Assembly: GCA_902777835.1 (NCBI GenBank)
Contig: CACYVC010000003.1
Coordinates: forward strand, 1-64,000
DNA: 64,000 bases
Reading direction: 5' to 3'
Source of the DNA: an uncultured Bacteroidales bacterium
Lineage (GTDB): Bacteria; Bacteroidota; Bacteroidia; Bacteroidales; Muribaculaceae
Shown: piece by piece, positions 27,501 through 35,500 of the stretch
Numbering within the stretch: the stretch's first letter is position 1
Layout: the number at the start of each line of letters is the position of its first letter
Made by a program: the position numbers and the translations under genes
The notes under the pieces: model-generated
Databases searched by the model: none
The model's input: only the letters and a program-made list of their open reading frames with translations
Told to the model about the DNA's origin: nothing

Positions 27501-29597
27501 CTCTATCCTTATGCTAATGGCAGCGACATCTTCTGGAGCTATCCAAACGCTTGGGCTGAGAGTGCATTCCCAACCACTACCATTGGCGACCAGAGCTGGT
27601 TCTACTGCACATTCATGGACAAAGACCAAATTGGCGCTATCCTTTACAACTACAACAACCAAAGCGAGCGCTTCGAAGTGCCTGGCATCGACTATGACAT
27701 CTTCATGAAGTTCCCGATTGCCAACGACAACTGGAGCACAGGCGAGAACGTAACCGATACCTATGCTCAATACCTACCCGAAATTGAGAAACCTGAGGAA
27801 GGCGAAGTAACTCCCGAGCCTAAGCCCACCATCCCAGCGTGTGCTACCACCTTGATGGGTGGCCGACTGTACTGCTACTTCGAGAACGACAGTTTTGGCT
27901 CGCCTTACGCATGGGTTTACAGTAGCACCAAGACCTTTGGTGAGCACGGCTGGCCCGGAGAGGCGTTGTTAGAAGTTGTGGGCACTGCCCCAAGCGGCAA
28001 CCTCATTTACCGATGGACCTACAGCAACTCGTTCAACATGCCAAGCGACATCATCTTCAGCAACAATGGACAGAATCAGACTGAACGATTCAACTTCGTC
28101 AATGGCGGTTATTACACCACCAATGGCTTGGTTGGCATTACCGACAACAACGTCTTGGCACTGAGCGATATTATGATGGGATGGCAAGATAATGAATATG
28201 TCATCAGCAACGACATCACCGCCGTGGTCACCGTCAACTCCGGTGATTCAAGGCATGTCTTCGTAAAGGATAACAACACAGTGGCTCCAACGGAGAACTG
28301 GAGCAATATGCCAGTGCCCGACCCATTGCAAGGCTTGACCTATGATGAGAGCAACTGGGTAGAACTCATTATGCCCAAAGGCAGCGATATCAACCTTGAG
28401 GGCAAGAACCTAGTTGGCGGCACTGTAATTGGCAAACTCTCGGGAAGCGAGAATCCCGTTTTGGAATTGTTGGCATTACCATTGACTGGTGAGGACATAG
28501 AATACACTCCTAACCAATACCTTGTTGCCAACTACGACTATACCAGCAACGACTACTTCTTCGTGCGTCCAAAACGTCAGGAGTACAACACCATTAAGTA
28601 TGCTATCTACCGCGATGGCAAACTCACAATGGCCAACCAAGACGGTGACAACCCATGGGACATGATGATTGATGGCAAGGCGATGCTCACTGATGAGCAG
28701 CCTTACTTCTCAGACGTCCTTGAGGAGAATGGTGTATATGATTTACAGGTAATATGCAAGTACCATGCAAGGAATACGAAAGTGGCAATAGTCAACGCCA
28801 CTAAGATTGGCGATTTCCAAGAAATGGAGGCCACTACTCTTGCCGACGTGCTCGAGAATGGCGAGAACGATAAAATGTACCGCATCGCCGACGCTCTCGC
28901 TGTGGTTGACGTGCCACAGAACTATGAGCCGTTTGCCTTCCTCTCCGACGGCAAGGGCAACTGGATTAAGGTGGTATTCCCCTACGAATTATACGAAATA
29001 TTCCAAAAGGATAGCTTCGTCGACGCAGGCACCCTCAAGGGCGTCTTGCACGACAAGGAGCTCAACCCATACCTTGTTATTTCGGCAGCAGAGTTTGGCT
29101 TCCCACTTGACGACGATGTAGAGGTCGAGAATGTAAACCTCGCCCATCATTTCACCCTCAAGCCCAACCAGGTGATTGACGTCACTGGTTACTGGAACGA
29201 AAGCGACGGTGCCCTGCGCGCCTACGCTCCAGGAAATGGCGTTCAAGGCCAGAGCCTCACCCTCACAACCGATTGGGCAGGCTGGGGCATAACCCTCATT
29301 GACGGCACTCGCTACAAAGTGCGCGCAGCCATCACTCTCAAGGAACCCTGGCACACCACCGACGGCACCCACTTAATGGACTACAACTTTGACTTCCAGA
29401 ACTACATTGCCAACGCACTCTATGAGCCTGAGACCTACATCCCAACTGGCGTTGAGAACCTCAAGATCGACAACATCAAGAGCGTGCGCTACATCAATGC
29501 AGCTGGTATCGAGAGCGCTACTCCATTTGATGGCGTGAACATCGTGGTAATTGAAATGACCGATGGCTCACAAAAGATTACCAAGATGATCAAGTAA
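24564..29597 (+). CDS. GH13 alpha-amylase with multiple starch-binding modules
   Basis: 1677 residues. Signal peptide 1-21 (ending TTLAQ). GH13 catalytic domain (about 22-540) with all four regions: DVVANH (219-224), GYRYD with nucleophile Asp318, GEYWG with acid Glu343, and FLDNHD with Asp412. Next come chitobiase-C-like modules and CBM26-like starch-binding modules (segments starting INFYVKDDNAPYIY, VNIYVKNMTTNDAPHIY and a later one near 1090), then beta-rich modules of unknown type. The C-terminus (YINAAGIESATP ... GVNIVV ... MTDGSQKITKMIK) is the same tail class as two other secreted proteins in this window. It would hydrolyse starch or glycogen at the cell surface. Very long for the family because of the added binding modules. 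Confidence 0.9.
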   Translation: MRKIYIIFAMALLLPLTTLAQGWPANYGGVMLQGFFWDSYKETPDCSPFGPWQYHQSNEATETHQPGYTWATIYGAGWASGEEWQVPVTTWSSLLAHKSEITPYIDLLWLPQSGSTVADSTMIYYTSNDNSGRNGVRPWRNGQNWGYSDGSYITNPDCMGFVPVFYFHHGLSYNPDGTPWTYTDSEGRTWTPISYFGTEAELRELISAYKAEGTGAIEDVVANHRGGLGTWAGDKYSIEFPTEWYQGTFCPEGEYIQWTSDDVCSDDESGRGTGNPDCGGKGEWARDIDHHSPATRAKVLKFLDFLKNDLGYVGYRYDYAMGFEEKHFAEYNTTLRPTFSVGEYWGSKNDISNWIHKTYMEGTYQSAAFDFPLQSDIREAFNYGNYRYLNNSGLISDPVLKRYAVTFLDNHDTFKDLPTDGSNYNWSNGKPYQHRVEKNIVEANAFILAMPGTPCLFYPHFMHPQWHDILCLLIKARRTAGITNESERSAATLVGDNGIQWIVTGANGQICYQLGDATDAGVPDGFTTVWESTPDENGKQVARYSITSNLYNRIQYNQKQNLINGYPVIDRNSCTFNGSITVNVKPSTEGCKLVYTTNGEIPTPSDSTITESTDLTFTENTTLKVGVLVNYTVPTSSVVTRQYVKKSTVSDKINFYVKDDNAPYIYTYYYDNEGNKIEPFGSWRGYLAFEKVTVGGIEWWRVQMDKPEYPVNLIINWEGSQTPDIDGITSDVFYTVQNGQPNDVTNIYMPMLEDPNLSIDKLTGSYEGGVSAMITSSYSGATIVYTTDGTEPTISSPTIASGSTVSFNESGNHYLRAGLVKDGEVVKQLARSYYVTNGTGSASGVNIYVKNMTTNDAPHIYAWDANEQAVTPSFNDGGEKLSETETNCGQTWYKKHFDEVPAGMLFMLTGPKDQSANVTYLEAGHDYYFYYYPGAHFGENAFQPGYIDVTADSKHTTDTKAITIFMYDNGNADWSNGIKLYPYANGSDIFWSYPNAWAESAFPTTTIGDQSWFYCTFMDKDQIGAILYNYNNQSERFEVPGIDYDIFMKFPIANDNWSTGENVTDTYAQYLPEIEKPEEGEVTPEPKPTIPACATTLMGGRLYCYFENDSFGSPYAWVYSSTKTFGEHGWPGEALLEVVGTAPSGNLIYRWTYSNSFNMPSDIIFSNNGQNQTERFNFVNGGYYTTNGLVGITDNNVLALSDIMMGWQDNEYVISNDITAVVTVNSGDSRHVFVKDNNTVAPTENWSNMPVPDPLQGLTYDESNWVELIMPKGSDINLEGKNLVGGTVIGKLSGSENPVLELLALPLTGEDIEYTPNQYLVANYDYTSNDYFFVRPKRQEYNTIKYAIYRDGKLTMANQDGDNPWDMMIDGKAMLTDEQPYFSDVLEENGVYDLQVICKYHARNTKVAIVNATKIGDFQEMEATTLADVLENGENDKMYRIADALAVVDVPQNYEPFAFLSDGKGNWIKVVFPYELYEIFQKDSFVDAGTLKGVLHDKELNPYLVISAAEFGFPLDDDVEVENVNLAHHFTLKPNQVIDVTGYWNESDGALRAYAPGNGVQGQSLTLTTDWAGWGITLIDGTRYKVRAAITLKEPWHTTDGTHLMDYNFDFQNYIANALYEPETYIPTGVENLKIDNIKSVRYINAAGIESATPFDGVNIVVIEMTDGSQKITKMIK

Positions 29598-29607
29598 GAA
29601 CTTTAGC

Positions 29608-29680
29608 AATGCACTATGATTAATGCATAATGCCCAATCTTAAAAAATGCTTGGCTCAGCAATGTGCCAAGCATTTTTCT
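29608..29680. terminator. AATGC heptamers and terminator after amylase
   Basis: AATGCAC TATGATT AATGCAT AATGCCC (29608-29635) precede a stem with arms TGCTTGGC at 29648-29655 and GCCAAGCA at 29666-29673, flanked by an A-run and a T-run, so it can terminate in both directions. Confidence 0.85.
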
Positions 29681-29874
29681 CATTCCATGGATGGGCGCCA
29701 CCAGTTTACCACCAATCACACCTCAGAACAATTTTTAATTATCATAATTCTTAATTTTTTCATAAAATTTCCTATCTTTGTAGGTTCAAAAAACAACAAA
29801 GAACAACCAACAAACTTGACTTACAAATTTATCAACCTAATACACAATAATTTATAAACTAAAAAATCTTTGTT

Positions 29875-31341
29875 ATGAACAAAAATTTACTTATCTGTTT
29901 ATTGATGTGGGTAATGTGCATGCCAGCCTTTGCCCAAGAGACATTTACAATTTTTGATGGCACTACCGAAGGAACAGGAACATCAACAACCTTGAAAACC
30001 AGCGACTTTGTTCCTGCATTTATTCGCGAGTGGAACAAACCATCTAAAAGTCAAATCATTATTCCCGCAGAATTTTTGACACAAATGAAAGGCGGCGACA
30101 TTTCTTCTGTAAAGTTCTACTCAACCAGTTATAACACCCCTTACACTTCAGCTTCTACTGCCGATGTTTATGTAAGTGAGGTCGATTATATCTCATTTGG
30201 TGACGATCATTTTGATTTTGAGCCAAAAGCTAATTGCACCATTGTTTACCAAGGTACTGTAACCGTTGAAAGAGTGGGTCCAACCAATCAAGAGTGGGGC
30301 GAAATGACCATTACATTTAATGCACCTTACAAGTATCGTGGCGGCAATCTGCTCATTGGATTTGAGAACACCACTACTGCAGGTTGGAAGCGCTTCCTTT
30401 TCCAAGGACAGGGCGCGATGTGGCATGCTGGCCTTGCAGGATACCAAATGACTGAAACTTATTTTTGGAAGCAGCAGTGTGACTTTATCCCTAAGACCAC
30501 TTTCACCTACACTCCTGGCACACTCCCAACTTACACAGAGCCACAGAATTTGCAGGTTAGCAATATCGAGACTAATGCAGCCACACTCTCTTGGGAGGCT
30601 GGTGCCGACGAGACCTCTTGGAACGTAGAGTACAAGAAGTCGGCCGACGAAGCATGGACAGTTGCTGGCACAGCAAGCGAGTTGACCTACTTACTCGAGA
30701 ATCTTGAGGCAAACACTTCTTATGATGCACGAGTACAGAGCGTTTACGCCGACGGAGGCGTTAGTGAGTGGGTAACCGCCACATTCACTACTCTCGAAGA
30801 AGAACTCCCAGCCTATGAGGAGTTCTATCTGGTGGGAACATTCAATGATTGGAGCCAAGCCGAGGATGGCGGCCGTCTGGTATTTGCCGCTACCGAGACC
30901 GAAGGCGTTTATGAAACCGAAGGCACACTTGAGGCTAGTGCTGAGTTCAAAGTTATCACTCCATTTGCCGACGGCTGGATTTGGCTTGGTGGTGTTGATG
31001 AGAACAACGTTGGTTACTTCTTGATCAACAACGACCTGCTAAACCAACCCCTCGCCATGGTTGACGGCTCTAACTTCCGCATCGAGAATGGTGGCAAGTT
31101 CACATTCCGCGTTAAAGCCAACGACATGACCCTCACCCTCATTCCTAATGCTACACCCGTCGTTTATGGCGACGTGAACGGTGACGGCGAGGTTAACACA
31201 GTGGATATCACAATCCTCTACAACTTCCTCCTCAATGGCGAAACCGAGGGCATGGTCAACGGCGACCAAAACGGCGACGGCACCATCACATCAAGTGATA
31301 TCACTGTAGTCTATAACGTTCTACTCGGAGTAGAGAACTAA
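29875..31341 (+). CDS. secreted FN3 / starch-binding / dockerin protein
   Basis: 488 residues. Signal peptide 1-21 (ending PAFAQ), an N-terminal beta domain (about 25-215), a fibronectin type III domain (about 222-310, EPQNLQVSNIETNAATLSWE), a SusE/SusF-like glucan-binding domain (about 315-425, FYLVGTFNDWSQ, GYFLINNDLLNQP, DGSNFRI) and two C-terminal dockerin loops (GDVNGDGEVNTVD, GDQNGDGTITSSD). It ends in the dockerin with no sorting tail. The glucan-binding domain is a close relative of the two copies in the gene at 60458. Its place after the amylase points to starch capture. Confidence 0.82.
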   Translation: MNKNLLICLLMWVMCMPAFAQETFTIFDGTTEGTGTSTTLKTSDFVPAFIREWNKPSKSQIIIPAEFLTQMKGGDISSVKFYSTSYNTPYTSASTADVYVSEVDYISFGDDHFDFEPKANCTIVYQGTVTVERVGPTNQEWGEMTITFNAPYKYRGGNLLIGFENTTTAGWKRFLFQGQGAMWHAGLAGYQMTETYFWKQQCDFIPKTTFTYTPGTLPTYTEPQNLQVSNIETNAATLSWEAGADETSWNVEYKKSADEAWTVAGTASELTYLLENLEANTSYDARVQSVYADGGVSEWVTATFTTLEEELPAYEEFYLVGTFNDWSQAEDGGRLVFAATETEGVYETEGTLEASAEFKVITPFADGWIWLGGVDENNVGYFLINNDLLNQPLAMVDGSNFRIENGGKFTFRVKANDMTLTLIPNATPVVYGDVNGDGEVNTVDITILYNFLLNGETEGMVNGDQNGDGTITSSDITVVYNVLLGVEN

Positions 31342-31360
31342 TAAAAGCACTTCACGACAT

Positions 31361-31393
31361 AAAGAGCCGCCCCACAACTTGGAGCGGCTCTTT
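31361..31393 (+). terminator. stem-loop after FN3/dockerin gene
   Basis: 13-base arms at 31361-31373 and 31381-31393 with one mismatch; only a short T-run (within the stem end) follows. Confidence 0.65.
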
Positions 31394-31570
31394 GCATATT
31401 ATGCCCCAGCGCATCTAGCGCACCGCCAAGAGAGCAAGAATAGCACTTCGTTGATAAAAAACCACATCTCATAATGCATTTTGCGCGATTAACATCTTTT
31501 TCACTTAGCTCAAAAAAATACTACACATTTTTATTATAAGTATTCCAAAAAATATTTATACCTTTGCACC

Positions 31571-31679
31571 GTGGTAATGATTTGAGGTAATAAAATGTAT
31601 AATAACAACCACAAGCACAGCATGTTAGAGCGCTCTAAAACATAACAACAGAGCACTATAGCATGCTGTGTGCTTTTTT
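31571..31679 (+). ncRNA. candidate small RNA of about 110 nt
   Basis: A -7 element TACCTTTG lies at 31559-31566 (the -33 is weak). About 105 bases later there is a terminator: AGCACAGCATG (31614-31624) pairs with CATGCTGTGTGCT (31662-31674, two-base bulge), followed by six T. The stem encloses the perfect palindrome TTAGAGCGCTCTAA (31625-31638). No ORF fits. It lies just upstream of the repeat array and GxxExxY gene. It could also be a remnant attenuator or a structured repeat. Confidence 0.5.
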
Positions 31680-31689
31680 AAAGTATAAT

Positions 31690-32011
31690 TTAAAACATAA
31701 AGACATACAACAGCATAAAGACAAAAATATGGCAGTCTGACCTGTTTGTCTGTCTGTCAAAAGAAAGAAACATACAGACATACAACAGCATAAAGACAAA
31801 AAATATGGCAGTCTGTTTTGTTTGTCTGTCTGTCAAAAGAAAGAAAGAAACATACAGACACACAATAGCATAAAGACAAAAAAATATGGCAGTCTGACCT
31901 GTTTGTCTGTCTGTCAAAAAAAAGAAAGAAACATACAAACATACAACAGCATAAAGACAAAAAAAATATGGCAGTCTGAACTGTTTGTCTGTCTGTCAAA
32001 AAAGAAATTAT
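31690..32011 (+). repeat. four-copy imperfect tandem repeat, 76-82 bp units
   Basis: The marker TATGGCAGTCTG recurs at 31728, 31804, 31885 and 31967 (spacings 76, 81, 82). Each unit reads catacaacagcataaagac, an A-run, the marker, then TTTGTCTGTCTGTC and a purine-rich stretch; AGACAAA and TTTGTCT within a unit can pair. The minus strand is open for short stretches only by chance of repeat length. The last unit runs directly into the GxxExxY start. Confidence 0.9.
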
Positions 32012-32015
32012 CATC

Positions 32016-32429
32016 ATGAGTAATAATGACTTCTTAGATATTGAAGAGATAATAACCACCGTCATGGACTGCGCCGCAATAGTGCGGAAGCATCTCCATG
32101 CCGGGTATCTCGAGAAAATATATGAGAAAGCACTCATGATTGAGCTAAATGAAGCTGGACTTAATGCCGAAAGCCAAGTGGATCTCGATGTTAGTTACAA
32201 AGGTGAGACTCTTGGCACTTTTACTGTTGACATTCTTGTGGAGAAAAGATTGGTTGTGGAACTTAAAGCAACTAAAGAAATTTCTCCTGTTCACGAAATG
32301 CAAGTTGTGAATTACCTCACCACTACAGGCATTGACGATGGACTGATTATCAACTTTGGCAACGAGAATTCAATACAATTTAGGAGAAAATACAGAATTT
32401 ATCGTCCTAAAGGACAGAAAAACTCATAG
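32016..32429 (+). CDS. GxxExxY protein (PDDEXK-like)
   Basis: 137 residues. The name motif is G30-Y-L-E33-K-I-Y36. Further on, D72 in TVDILV, E82-L-K84 and Q96 form a PD-(D/E)xK-nuclease-like set, matching the PDDEXK_3/GxxExxY family. The family is widespread, often as lone genes, and its function is not established. Here the gene lies inside a repeat array: the 29 bases that precede it (31983-32011) recur exactly after it (32499-32527). Codon use is AT-rich like the flanks. It may be a selfish or defence-related nuclease, but this is inference. Confidence 0.88.
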   Translation: MSNNDFLDIEEIITTVMDCAAIVRKHLHAGYLEKIYEKALMIELNEAGLNAESQVDLDVSYKGETLGTFTVDILVEKRLVVELKATKEISPVHEMQVVNYLTTTGIDDGLIINFGNENSIQFRRKYRIYRPKGQKNS

Positions 32430-32449
32430 TTTCTCGAATGCATTTTATT

Positions 32450-32527
32450 AACACACAGACATACAACAACATAAAGACAAAAAACAATGACAGGTCTGGT
32501 TTGTCTGTCTGTCAAAAAAGAAATTAT
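32450..32527 (+). repeat. fifth repeat unit downstream of GxxExxY gene
   Basis: A diverged copy of the unit at 31690-32011 (acagacatacaacaacataa, A-run, a degenerate marker, then TTTGTCTGTCTGTC). Its last 29 bases (32499-32527) are identical to 31983-32011, so the gene is bracketed by a 29-bp direct repeat. Confidence 0.88.
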
Positions 32528-32562
32528 TTAATAAACTATATTTACAAACTACTAAACATTTC

Positions 32563-35500
32563 ATGCGTATGAAAAAATTACTAACTTTTTTAACGCTGCT
32601 CACGTTGTTCTTCACAACAGCTTGGGCAGCAACGACTGTAACTCTAACCCAATCTGCTCTTGGGCTTACAGGAAGTTATACAACTAACACAGAAAAATTG
32701 TTAGATGGTATAACTTATGTTTATACTGACTTGATGAAAAACAATGACAACATTCAAGCCAAAGCATCAAGTGGAGAAATACATAATTCAACAGCTTTCT
32801 CTGGTAATATTATCAGTGTGGCTATTACCCATTTTGGAACAGCAAGAGCCACAACTATACATGGCAGCTCTGATGGAGCCAATTGGAATCAGGTAGCTAC
32901 AGGCAATGGCTCTATTACTGGGGATTTTAGAGGCAAAGGCTATAAGTATTTTAAAATCACAAGAGGTGATAATGCTGCTTATTGGACCAAAATCGAAATC
33001 ACTTATGATGATGGTTCTGCATCCACAACACACTCACTTACGCTACCTACTGGGTTAACAGGTGGAACCGTAACTGCTACTGGAGCTAGTGATTTGACAG
33101 CTATTCCTTCTGGAACAAATATGACAGTTACAGCGACTCCTTCCCCTGGCTACACCCTAGAATGGATGAAAGCAAATGGTACAGAAATAACTAACCCTTA
33201 CACTTTCTCCATAACTGCCAATACTACAATCACTGCTTCGTTTGTTCAAGAGCAAGCAAGCACTACTCAGTGGGTTTTGACATCTCCTTCTGATCTAGCC
33301 TCAGGAGATGTGGTTTTGATTGTTGACAAACAAAGTTCAAGAGCAATGTCTAATGACAATGGCACAAGTGCTGCACCAAGTGCAACTTCAGTTACACTTA
33401 ATTCCAATAAGGACAAAGTTTCTGCAGGCGTAACAGCAGACTTGCAATGGGAGGTAAGTAAAACTGCTGGTTCTTTTTACTTCGCACTTCCTGGTAGTGG
33501 CCTAAACCTTTATTGCACTAACACAAATAATGGTGTGCGTGTTGGCACAGGCGAAGCCAACGCATTTAAAATTCAAGAGAATTACCTATACAACACTGGC
33601 ACAAAACGTTACTTGGGTGTTTACAACAATCAGGATTGGCGTTGCTATACCTCTACAGGAGGAAACATAGCCAACACACAGGTTGCTTTCTACAAAAAAG
33701 TCGAGACTGGCGCTCATAGTGTTACTGTAGGAACCATTACTGGAGAAGGAACCATAACTCCAAGTTCTGGCAGCGCCAACACAGGTGACGAAATCACTGT
33801 TGCTGCCGAACCAGCTACTGGCTATGAGTTAACTGCTCTTGCTTACAACGGCACTGCCATCGACATCACCAGCACTCCTTACACCTTCACTATGCCTGAT
33901 GCCGATGTAACATTGACCGCCACATTCACAGCTATCAACTACAACATCTACCGTACAATCACTGCTCAAAACCCCGATGATCAAGGCGGTTGGATAGGTG
34001 ATTGGAATGAGAACTGCAATCTTCCTGATGGAGCTCAAGGCACTGATTATACTGTAACATCAACTTATAACAAAGAAGTTCAATTCAAGGCTGGTAATTA
34101 TGAAGGTTACAAAATCCTAGCCGAAAATGTGACAGCTAAAGACGCTAATAACAATAACGTTCCTTTGACTGTAGTAAGCAGTGACAACTCAGGTATTGTA
34201 TTCAAGTTCAACATGCCTGCAAGCAATGTTACCATTAGCGCTTATTTCACATTCTATCAGCCAGATTTGTACTTAATGGGTAATGCCCATGACCAAAATT
34301 GGCAAACCACCTATAAGATGGACTATAACAGTAGCAATACAGGTCGTGAATATAGCATTCGCACCTATTTTGCTGCTGACCATGGCGAATTCCAATTTGA
34401 AGCTGATGGCACACGTTATGCATCAGGCGCTGTAGGAGCATATTGGTTGATTGGAGAAAATGGCGACTATGAATATTCTACAGAAGTTCCTCTGTATGCT
34501 AATAGTGACAAGAATTACCGTGTTGTTCCTGGCATATATGATATTTATGTAAACAAAGACCGTAATAAAGTCGTTGTAACTCCAGTTGCTGTTGAGTTAA
34601 CCTTCTCGCCAGCTGCCGGAAGCGTTTATCAAGGAACCACTGTAACAGCAACTAGCAACCTTTACACTTTATTACATGCTATTAATAGCAGTATTACTGA
34701 AAGTTCTGTTACAAATGAAGTAAGTCTTGACGGAACCACATTCAGCAGCAGTGTTGCCCTTGACAACACAGGTTCAGCAACTGTTACTGGTAAAGCCACC
34801 TACGGTTATATCACACCTACTGCCACCGCAGACTATAACGTGACTGAGTTCCCTACTGAAGGTCAGTATGAGCTTGTAACTAGCAAAGATGATCTTATCA
34901 ATGGCGGTGAATATGTGATTCTAAACCATGCTAGCCCAAGTATAGAGGGTCACGCTATGAGCACTACTCAGAACAGCAACAACCGTGGTGAGACAGCTTT
35001 GATCCCTATTATTAATAACAAAATTATCCCCACTGAGGACACTCAAATTGTCACTCTTGAAACAGCTTCCAATGGATGGTATCTCAAGGTTGGAGACAAT
35101 AGTTATTTATATGCAGTAAGTGGCAACAACTATTTGAAGACAGGAAGTGACAACACTTCTGATGACTATGTTGCGAAGATTTCTATCGGTGAGAGCAGCT
35201 ATGTTGCTACTATTGAGTTCCAAACAGAAACTAAGCGTTATTTAAAACGTAACAATAGTAGCAATATCTTCTCTTGCTATACAAGTGGCCAACAAGATGT
35301 ATATCTCTATAAGAAAGCCACAAATGTTTCTCGAGTAGAAACTCCAACTTTTGATCCAGAAGCTGGAACATATAATGAAACACAGAATGTAACTATTGCA
35401 TGCGCAACTGATGGCGCAACCATTTATTACACACTTGATGGAAGCGAGCCAACTTCTAATAGCAATGTTTACTCACAAGCAATTCCTGTTAGCTCAACAA

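Noticed and set aside
29630..29857. 75-residue ORF after the amylase
   Set aside because: It begins inside a heptamer array and crosses a strong terminator, so it is unlikely to be translated.
31690..32011. CRISPR array
   Set aside because: Four units look like repeats plus spacers at first, but the whole unit is conserved, including the part that would be spacer, and no cas genes are near.
31690..32137. Minus-strand ORFs with repeated DRQTNRSDCHIF-type peptides
   Set aside because: They translate the tandem repeat, change frame as unit length varies, and have no start signals or known domain.
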